In this document: in pieces, positions 17,582 to 25,020 of the stretch
Layout of the letters: each line of letters opens with the position of its first letter
Numbering within the stretch: position 1 is the first letter of the stretch
Origin: Stentor coeruleus
Lineage: Eukaryota > Ciliophora > Heterotrichea > Heterotrichida > Stentoridae
Direction of reading: 5' to 3'
DNA: 25,020 nt
NCBI GenBank assembly: GCA_001970955.1
Contig: MPUH01001060.1
Location: 1 to 25,020, forward strand
Notes under the pieces: model-generated
Database searches by the model: none
What the model saw: the letters and a program-made list of their open reading frames with translations, nothing else
What the model was told of the DNA's origin: nothing
Made by a program: the position numbers and the translations under genes

Positions 17582-17718
17582 GTCAGTTATTATATTTTCA
17601 TATTTTTGTATAGAGGCGAAAATATCGAAATTGAAATTAGGAAATTCTTGAATTTTGTTTTTAACGATAATTCATGCATAAATTTTATCATAAAAATCAG
17701 TATAAATTATATAGAAAC

Positions 17719-19792
17719 TTAATAACAAACACAAATATTCGGGGCAATCCCTCTCTCTTCAGCCAATATACTACAAGTTTCATTGTAATAACTACTATTT
17801 ATCCCTTGAATTCTTAATAGCCTTTTTGTATTATAATAATAAACCCTAAAAAGATACCCTTCTTCCCTAGGTTTATGTTTCATAAACGTCCCTAAAACCA
17901 TACCAATTACTTCAAAACTCACATTCTCCACTTCATTAATTGTAAAATTAACTTTAACCAAAGCTTTATATTCCTGTACAGCCCACTTAGCACTAATCAC
18001 CTCCTTAACCGTAACTTTTCTACACACTTTCCACCCAGCATTAGCATTATAAACAGCATATGTATTAATTTCATAAACCCCAGCATTTGCCACATCTAAA
18101 ACCAAGCAATTTTCCATATCATTAAAATCTACAAAATCAGGACAAGGGCAATATTCAGCATCAATACCAATATCATCACAATGTCTTTCATCAGAAACTT
18201 TATGTAAAAATAAACTTGTTGATTCATTAGCTTTAGGTTTATCACTATCTTGTAAATATCTTAAATCATATGGTAACATAGATAAATGTTCAATAGTTTT
18301 CCTATATTCGAATTTTGAAATTAATCTTTTTGTGTTATGTTCAAGAATATCATTACTATAAGGTAAAGAATTTATGATGTTTTGAGAAACTATTAAGAAA
18401 AATGATGGAAGTCGATGTTCTTGACCACCTGAATCTAGTTTATACCATTCTCCATATCTCATACCATGATCTGCACCTATAAATATTATAATATCATCTT
18501 GGGTTTCAAGAGTTTGTTTAAGAAAACTATATAAATCATTATCAAGAACTGTTATTAAAGTCCCTGAATCTTCATGAGCTGCTACAGACATTATATGTGC
18601 CCATTTGTTAAGACCTTGATACATGCGAATATATTGAAGTGTTGTGTTAAAAAGGTAATATTGGGATGTTTTAGTACCGATACAACGTAAAGTTTGCTGG
18701 GTATCACCGAATTCAGTTAAAGTTCGAGCTCCACACCAAAAACGAGACATGTGATGATCAACGCTTGGTCTTCGGCCAATACCATAAGCAAAGTAATCAT
18801 TGCAGAATTCTGTGCCAAACATCGTCATCCATCCACGATCTTTTAGATATTTCCAGATACTTTTAGAGTATATCAGATCTTTGTCTTTTTTAGCATTTTC
18901 TGAACGAATTTCTGGGGGTATATCTTCTAATTTCTCACCAGCCCATAAAGGAAAAAGGTTAGGTAAAGTGTTGTCACCAATCGCACTACTCAATTTGAAG
19001 TCATACACCCTAAATCCTTTACCATTAATTTCATTAAGAAACTCTTGGGTCTTAGGAAGTTTTCTATAAAAATTCTTCCTAGAAACCGAGTCTATAAAAA
19101 TATTTAAAACAGTCATTGGCCTAATACTTTTCCTTGTACCATTTCCTTCAAAAATCTCATTCATTTTCTTAATCGTCCTATCTTTAGCTTGTTTATTTTC
19201 CTCTATAATATAAGTAGCTCCTTCAATTTTTTTTGGATCACTACAAGACCCATAAGCCCATTCTTGACTATTATCCAAAACAACAGATTTTATATATAAT
19301 TTACCTTTATCTTTATAATCATAAATCCCCTGAATATCATCATAAGCTGGTCCTCCAATATAATAATACCCAGAACAATTCATATAAAGTTTTCTATTTT
19401 CAGAATTAATATGCATGATTTCTTTAGTCACACCAGTATATTCTGAGCATGTAGGAAAGGTTTTGTTTTGAAAAATTCTGTTGAATTCAGAATCTGTATA
19501 GCCAAATGTTGTAGGTTTACAAAACCCTGTTTCTTGAAGAATTTTTAGGTTACTTTTTTCTTCGAGATATTCTGGACTAGTTTTAGTTATGCTGTAGTTT
19601 TGCCATGGACATAATGTTTTGTTACAGTCACTGTATGAAAAATTTTCTTTTGTTGATATGTACATTTTTGTCTATGCTGAAAATTACTTTTTTTCCTAAA
19701 CCTGGAGAATAGTCTTGCTTGTACATGAAATTTATAGCGTTGTATACTACTAGCCCTACACTTAAACAGAAAACTATTCCGACTTTGACCAT
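17719..19792 (-). CDS. DUF229 membrane-anchored alkaline-phosphatase-superfamily protein
   Basis: DUF229 proteins share the sulfatase/alkaline phosphatase fold; substrates are mostly unknown. The gene reads 19792-19688 joined to 19671-17719 across a 16-nt intron, giving 685 residues. Exon 1 encodes an N-terminal hydrophobic anchor ('VKVGIVFCLSVGLVVYNAINF') lost if the start is placed at 19665. The ectodomain is Cys-rich with several N-x-S/T sites. The fold signatures are 'LNIFIDSVSRKNFYRKLPKT' (D229, S230/S232, family nucleophile and metal region), 'AAHEDSGT' (H401) and 'IIFIGADHGMRYGEW' (D436-H437-G438, metal ligands). 'LWAGE', 'GWMTMFGTEFCNDYF' and 'HHMSRFWC' are also family-typical. It is likely a type II or cleaved extracellular/lumenal enzyme. 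A C-terminal domain of about 190 residues has further cysteines. The family call is very secure, the substrate is not known. Confidence 0.9.
19672..19687 (-). other. 16-nt intron (DUF229 gene)
   Basis: On the minus strand GTAATTTTCAGCATAG is 16 nt with GTA...TAG. Its removal joins the N-terminal anchor frame to the long catalytic frame. An internal CAG would give 11 nt but leaves the wrong frame. Confidence 0.8.
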
Positions 19793-20081
19793 TTTATTAT
19801 AAAAACTGATAATTTTATTTGGATTATTTTTTTTTATGATGATGCAGTTTGGTATTTTTTATAGTTTTATAGTTTAATTTATCATGTAAGTTATCACCAA
19901 GATGAAGATTTTTATAAAGATACTAGCTTATTACAATATTTTCACTTTAAATATTGCTATTTGTCACAACTAAAAAATCGCCATTTTCGCTTTTGAAAAT
20001 TTCCCTAAGCCTAATTCAAACATAAAATTTCCCTTTATTACAACGTATTCATCATTTTATCATATAATCCTAACAAACTCT

Positions 20082-20588
20082 CTATCTTGTATAATGCACA
20101 CTCTCAGGTTCTTCTTCGTTTTCTTCCTCTTCAATCGAAGTCGACACATTTTTCCTTTTCTCCTTGCTATACATATAAGCCATCTTATCAACTTCCATCC
20201 TTAATCTAAGCACTTCTTCTTTCAACATCCTATCTTCTTCAAACCCATTTAAAGCTCCTAAATTCTCACTTTTTTCATCTTTAAGGGTTTGAATATCTTT
20301 TCTTAGAATTTCAAAAGAGTTTTTCAAAGAATTAATCTCAAACTCATGTTTAGCTTTCAAAGATTCAAGTTCCTTATGAGCTATTATCATATCTTTTTGC
20401 AATTGTGAGATTTCTTTATGGATTCTTTGTGCTTCTGAGGTATGGGTTGGACTAGGAAATCTGTTGTGATAAGAATGTGCTGCTGTTGGGGTTAAAGCAG
20501 GATTAGAAAATCCGTGTTGTTTTTTTGGCCTTTCCATCGCCCGAGTTGTTTTAGGTAGATGTGCATAACTCATATTATTAACTTCCAT
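20082..20588 (-). CDS. Small coiled-coil protein
   Basis: The first ATG is at 20588, giving 168 residues. The N-terminus is basic and Pro/His-rich ('KTTRAMERPKKQHGFSNPALTPTAAH'). Residues about 50-140 form a near-continuous coiled coil ('IHKEISQLQKDMIIAHKEL', 'FEINSLKNSFEILRKDIQTL', 'LKEEVLRLRMEVDKMAYMY'). The tail is very acidic ('EEEENEEEPESVHYTR'). There is no membrane segment. It starts only 25 bases from the 3' end of the TPR gene on the same strand. Not recognised; a centriolar or cytoskeletal role is plausible only by resemblance. The stop is TAG. Confidence 0.65.
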   Translation of the reverse strand: MEVNNMSYAHLPKTTRAMERPKKQHGFSNPALTPTAAHSYHNRFPSPTHTSEAQRIHKEISQLQKDMIIAHKELESLKAKHEFEINSLKNSFEILRKDIQTLKDEKSENLGALNGFEEDRMLKEEVLRLRMEVDKMAYMYSKEKRKNVSTSIEEEENEEEPESVHYTR

Positions 20589-20613
20589 TATCAAAAGAAT
20601 AGAAAAGATTATA

Positions 20614-23025
20614 TTAGTCTTTTATTATACGATAAAGCTTTGATCTTACCGTTTCAGCCTTTTCCAGCATTTGGATTCTTTTAAAGCGGTCTTTTTCAAA
20701 TTTCAATAGCTCAATAAAATCATTGATAGCACAGATCCCGTCTTGTATAGAAACACTATGTGTTGCTGCAATTTTACCTATTTTATAAAGAAAAACTGGG
20801 TCACTACAAACTGTTAAAGATTTAAACTCACGTGGAGGGATCTGCACACCCAGAAGCGTGTTGTCTTTTTTTTCTTCATTTTCAACTTCGAATTCGTCTT
20901 GGGTTTTTTTCTTTTTATAAATTCTGAATTCGTTAACTTTTTCTGAAACTGTTCTATCAGCACGTCTTTCCCTGAATCTATTCTCTATAATTGATGGAAG
21001 TGGTGCAGCTTCTTCAGCGATAAATCTTTGAGAAAAGTCTCGCACTTCAAATGCTCCATCGATAAATGAGTTTTTGTATGTACCATAGTTGTAAGTGTTA
21101 TAAGAATCTAAGCTTAATGAGTGAGCTAATGTCAAATCCTGTAAATTTTTCGCCCTTCTCAACAGTTTCGTATAAGTAATATTCGCAAAAGGTATCGGAG
21201 GCAGTACCTTAGCCAGAAGTTTCAATATCATAATCGCTTTGCCTGGCTTTTTATTCTTAATCAACACCTTTGCATATATCAAATTAGCCTTAACCCATAC
21301 ATTCGCTGGCACTTGTGGATTCTTACACTTAACCACCATTTCACAAGCAACAGTTTTCATACACTTCATATTATTCTGTTCCCCTAAATACTTCAACAAC
21401 AAAAAATGCGCATTCATTTTAACCGTAGAAATCCCAGAAACCGCATAAAGTTTCTTCAATGCTTCTTCATGTCTTCCAGTTTTCCAAAGCATTTTCGCAT
21501 ATAAAACATCAACAGTAAGTTTATGTAAATCCTTAACTTCCGCACAAAGTTCTTTACATTTTTTAAACCCTTCAGAATCTAAATCCCCAGCTAAAATCCT
21601 TTCAATTTCTTCAATTTTTTGTATAGACCCTTGCATATCAAACATCCATCTTCTTAATTCAATAACTTTTTTTGATGATGATGAATCTAAATATTGTAAA
21701 GCTAATTTTACAATATCATAAGCTTCAATATGTTGCCTTGCTTGAGTATGAGCTTTAGCTAACCAATAGTATATTAAACCATATTTTGAATTATCACATA
21801 ATCTTATACATTCTTGTAAAGCACCAATTGCTGTACCATTGTATATATAATCTTCAGATTTTGTACAATATTTTCCGTACATGTATAAGAAAATCGGATA
21901 TGTTGGGTTTTCTAAGAATTTCCTTTGTAAAAGATCTAAAGATTCTCTTATACGTTTAAGTTTGAATAAAGCTTTAGCTGAATAGATTGAAAAAAGGATG
22001 TAGTATTGATGATGTTCTGAAGAATTTACCATTAAAGATGCTTCGAGTAAGACACCTTCGGATTGTTCGTAGTCTTTTACGTTGTAGAAATAATGGTAAA
22101 AAAGCTTGATGTAGGCTTCAGGACGATTACTGAAGTTTATTATTAATTGTTTGAGAATATCTAAACCTTTTTGCCATTCATTACGTCGAAAATACACTTC
22201 ACTCCAAGCTAGGTAGCCTAGGTAAGAGTTTTGATCTTTGAGTTTACTAGCATAATGCTCTGGATGATCTAATTCAGGGAATCCTTTCATTGATAATTCC
22301 ATATAACCCCATAAAGATTCTACACATTCAGGATGTTCTTGAAGCATGTTGAGGACACTGATTTGACTATGAACTGGGTTACAACAAAGGAAAGTGGAAA
22401 GAAGAGATTTTGTTTGAATAGCTTCAGTGTCTACTTGTTTTGTCACTTTTACTGTTAAAATGCTTTGCCACTTTTTGTAGAGAAGGTCGTTTTTGTAGGT
22501 CAGAGCTAAATTAAGGAACTCTAGAGCGCGCTGGAATTTTCCTTCATAACAATACAATCTTGCAAGTCCAAAACATGCTTCATGACAAGTGGGATTACTG
22601 AAAATTTCTTTACAACTTGTCTCCTCATAATCAGGAATCATGATCTGTAAATGTTTTTCTTTTACTAAAAAAAACACAAAAGTCGAAAGCGGGTCATGTT
22701 TTTCTACAACATTTTCAACAATTTCTTCATTTTCTATTTCTTTAATCCTCCTAAGTTCTTGAAGTTTTTTTTGAGCCCGTTCTTCTATTTCATTAGAATC
22801 ACAAAATGAAAGTTGGGGAATAGTTAATTGGCCTCTGTATAGTTATTACTTAATTTTTAACAATAAAGCTGTATTTCTTTTGCTGACTTTGAGTCTAGCT
22901 TTGCAATGTTCATAAAAATCTTCTGATGTCATGTCGACAAGAGAAAATTCACTACTTTTAAAGCTTATGTTTGTAGATAATCTTAGGTTTTCAGGTGCTG
23001 GTAATTGTAAATCCTCGTATTCCAT
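20614..23025 (-). CDS. TPR-repeat scaffold protein
   Basis: The gene reads 23025-22850 joined to 22834-20614 across a 15-nt intron, giving 798 residues. The first exon (MEYEDLQLPAPENLRL...) supplies an ATG that the long frame lacks. TPR-like helical hairpins fill about 140-600: 'CHEACFGLARLYCYEGKFQRALEFLNLAL', 'YLAWSEVYFRRNEWQKGLDIL', 'LYMYGKYCTKSEDYIYNGTAIGALQECI', 'YAKMLWKTGRHEEALKKLYAV' and 'NLIYAKVLIKNKKPGKAIMIL' show the alternating small/aromatic TPR pattern. The C-terminal 180 residues are basic then helical. It could be an APC/C-type or intraflagellar-type TPR protein, but nothing specific identifies it. The TPR fold is clear; function is unassigned. Confidence 0.75.
22835..22849 (-). 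other. 15-nt intron (TPR gene)
   Basis: On the minus strand GTAATAACTATACAG is 15 nt with GTA...CAG. It contains an in-frame TAA, and removing it fuses an ATG-initiated exon in frame with the long TPR exon. Confidence 0.85.
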
Positions 23026-23415
23026 TTAATTTTTGTAATAGAAAGAATATTGTTTGTAAGGTTAATTAAAGGGCATTTAAATTTGTATCATGGATATGAG
23101 GTTTTGAGGGAGGGTTTAAGATTTTTTGATGTGAATTGAGGGGAAAGTTTTAAATTATAGGATGGAAAAGGATTTTTGGAAGATTTAGGAAGGTGAGTTG
23201 AAGTTTCTTTTTCAATTTTGAATTAAAGGTGTGGGAATGTGTTAGGATTTTTGGAATTTTAGTTGAATAGGTTTTGTGGGGAGATAAGCCTTTGGAGGAT
23301 ATTTAGAAGGTTTTGGAAATGTGGAGGGTGTGGAGAGTAGGCTTTTAGGAATTTTAGGTATGTAAATTAATTATAAAGAGGTTAGATACAGTGATAAGAT
23401 ACTTATAAATCTTTT
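23026..23415. promoter_or_regulatory. Divergent promoter region, C-poor
   Basis: This lies between divergent genes. On the + strand 23101-23160 contains no C while G is abundant, so the minus-strand TPR gene is preceded by a G-free strand. Unlike the other spacers, the right end near the plus-strand gene shows only a short AT-rich stretch (ACTTATAAATC) and no C-rich half. Confidence 0.45.
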
Positions 23416-24435
23416 ATGGGAGATAAAGAATTTCTTAATCTACCAAATTTTCAAAGTATTTCTTCAGGTATGAGTTTCTCATCATGTGGTTTCCCATCAG
23501 AATCACACCCAAATAACAAAAAATTTGAAATAGGCAATTTATTTCAGCAACCATCAAAAAATACTCAAATTGATTTTCAACAAGATTTCAATTCGTATTT
23601 CAATGGAACTTCTAGCGAATTGCCTAAATCAATGAGTATAGAGCCAGAAGTCTACAAACCACAATCTAAACCTTTGATTTTTGACAAACCGTCAACTGAC
23701 ATAAAATTCGATAGAAAAGAGCTTGACATGCAAAAACTCTCAGCCGAAACAAAATTCGAAAGAAAAGAACCCGAAATGCACAAAACATCAACTGATATAA
23801 AATTCGAAAGAAAAGAGCCTGACCTACACAAAAAAAATTTCAGACAATCAAACCTAGAAAACCCAGTAGAAAAAAACGTGAAACCAGCAGCAGAAAATAA
23901 TGCATTTAAAGTTCCATTCAAGTCATTAACTAAAGATGAAAATTTAGTTGCAAAAAAATTTACTCTCAAGCGGGAAACCATATCTAAACCAGAATCCGAA
24001 TCAAAAAAGCTAATCTCAATGCAAATCCCAGCATCACCTCTCCCCAACATAAAATCAAAACCTTTTACTTCAGCAGTTAGGCCTCAATCTAATTCTAAAC
24101 CTTTACTAAAACTTCAAACTCCCTCAATTCCATCTTTTATTTCTGCAGAAGAATTCTCAGTTTTCATTAGCTCTGCTGAAGAAGACAAAAAACTCTTATT
24201 AGAACTAGAAAAAACCTTTGACCAGTTAGAAACTTTAAAAAATGAAGAAACTTATGAATCAATATCAGACATGTTATCATTAAAAAATGAAATTCCATTA
24301 TTAACCTTAAGAGCTGTAAAAATTCGATATTCTCAAGTCGTTCTTATGAATAAACTCCTTATTTGTGATATCCCTGAACTTAAATCTTTAAATCAAGCTT
24401 TAGCAAATTTTGACAAAGAACATAATATATGTTAA
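23416..24435 (+). CDS. Unrecognised protein with three 16-residue repeats
   Basis: The protein has 339 residues and no recognised family. The N-terminal 240 residues are low-complexity and rich in Ser, Lys, Pro and Phe. Residues 91-138 are three tandem 16-residue units of the form K-x-S-T-D-I-K-F-E-R-K-E-P-D-x-H (second unit with AET), encoded by 48-base units at 23686-23829. Residues about 245-335 look folded and helical ('ISAEEFSVFISSAEEDKKLLLELEKTF', 'LLTLRAVKIRYSQVVLMNKLL'). There is no membrane segment. It is possibly a disordered scaffold with a C-terminal helical interaction domain. Coding is supported by the long frame, ATGG start, TAA stop and repeat preserved at protein level. Confidence 0.65.
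   Translation: MGDKEFLNLPNFQSISSGMSFSSCGFPSESHPNNKKFEIGNLFQQPSKNTQIDFQQDFNSYFNGTSSELPKSMSIEPEVYKPQSKPLIFDKPSTDIKFDRKELDMQKLSAETKFERKEPEMHKTSTDIKFERKEPDLHKKNFRQSNLENPVEKNVKPAAENNAFKVPFKSLTKDENLVAKKFTLKRETISKPESESKKLISMQIPASPLPNIKSKPFTSAVRPQSNSKPLLKLQTPSIPSFISAEEFSVFISSAEEDKKLLLELEKTFDQLETLKNEETYESISDMLSLKNEIPLLTLRAVKIRYSQVVLMNKLLICDIPELKSLNQALANFDKEHNIC
23686..23829 (+). repeat. Three 48-bp coding repeats
   Basis: Three in-frame units each encode a 16-residue motif with conserved KF[D/E]RKE. The copies differ at several bases, so this is an older duplication than the 51-bp repeat at 12098. Confidence 0.8.
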
Positions 24436-25020
24436 AATAAGTACTCTTATAAATTTCACTTTTGTTTTGTTTTATGATGTTGTTAAATAAGTTTACTAAT
24501 AATTTTATACATGTCTTAGACCTTTATAAAGTTTAGTATTGTGGGAAAATGCTTTAACTACTGCTAAAAATGAGAATTTTATTATGTTTCTATCTGGATT
24601 ACTATAATAGTTTAATAACTGTAGAAAATAGTCTATACTGTAAGATTAAGTCATAAAGATATGATGAATATCTAATGGTTAATTGATATTATTTCTAAAT
24701 CATGCAACAGTATTATTGAAATTTCACTAAATATTTTCTTTTATGATATATTCTCATGATTTATAAATTTTAGTAGGGTAAAAAAAATATGTAAATAAAG
24801 ATTTAATTTAACAGGAAACTAGTAAAACAGATGAGAATAAGGAATTAAAGTTGTGAAGATGTGAAATTAACCCCTGTATTACATGAATTATTTTTTTGAT
24901 ATAAACGTAAAGTTAAACTCATAAAATACTATGTTAATACTATATAAAATTATACTAAAAAATGTCTTAATCTTGAACTACTAAACTTCATAAACTAAAT
25001 ACGATCATAATTCTTTATTC
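24436..25020. other. AT-rich spacer, nothing recognised
   Basis: No open frame, repeat or RNA gene is recognised from the last stop codon to the window edge. A neighbouring gene may begin beyond the edge. Confidence 0.5.

Noticed and set aside
1..25020. CRISPR arrays, tRNA or rRNA genes, insertion sequences, telomere repeats
   Set aside because: No spaced palindromic repeats, no cloverleaf with a T-loop consensus, no conserved rRNA segments, no transposase-like proteins and no terminal telomeric repeats were seen by eye.

Overview
The window looks like macronuclear DNA of a heterotrich ciliate, most likely Stentor or a close relative. Four observations support this. The DNA is AT-rich with short intergenic spaces. 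Several genes only read through if minute GT...AG introns are removed (15, 15, 15, 16 and probably 17 nt). TAA, TAG and TGA all terminate genes, so the code appears standard; this argues against Blepharisma, where TGA is read as Trp. Many proteins belong to cilia, basal bodies or general eukaryotic housekeeping. There is no operon structure, no ribosome binding sites, and nothing viral or bacterial.

Layout. 1-846: a small single-pass membrane protein gene (42-397) and a pyrimidine-rich spacer. 847-2154 (+): a CEP78-like leucine-rich-repeat basal-body protein with two 15-nt introns. 2641-3771 (+): a nucleoplasmin-like (HD2/FKBP-type) domain joined to long acidic tracts and an RGG-type tail. 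3887-4510 (-): an SFT2-family Golgi membrane protein. 4583-5946 (-): a cysteine-rich/coiled-coil/kelch protein broken by a frameshift. 6386-8117 (+): two unrecognised proteins. 8163-8519 (+): V-ATPase subunit G. 9604-11088 (+): an intact cysteine-rich/coiled-coil/kelch protein. 11431-11880 (-): a small protein with a dual-acylation N-terminus. 12728-14790 (+): an inner-arm dynein intermediate chain (DNAI3/WDR63/IC140-like), interrupted by an assembly join. 15101-16048 (-): a CFAP97-like protein. 16610-17581 (-): a coiled-coil protein. 17719-19792 (-): a DUF229 membrane-anchored phosphatase/sulfatase-fold ectoenzyme with a 16-nt intron. 20082-20588 (-): a small coiled-coil protein. 20614-23025 (-): a TPR protein with a 15-nt intron. 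23416-24435 (+): a protein with a 16-residue repeat.

Three genes fit one theme, motile cilia and basal bodies (CEP78-like, DNAI3-like, CFAP97-like), and several coiled-coil proteins could belong with them. The rest cover membrane traffic and acidification (SFT2, V-ATPase G) and nucleolus/chromatin (NPL-RGG). They are independent transcription units on both strands.

The most striking signal that no gene explains is compositional. In most spacers the + strand is almost free of C on the left and almost free of G on the right, with a sharp flip in the middle. Four single-N assembly joins (14153, 16336, 16411, 16538) are each flanked by duplicated sequence, and one of them splits the dynein gene.
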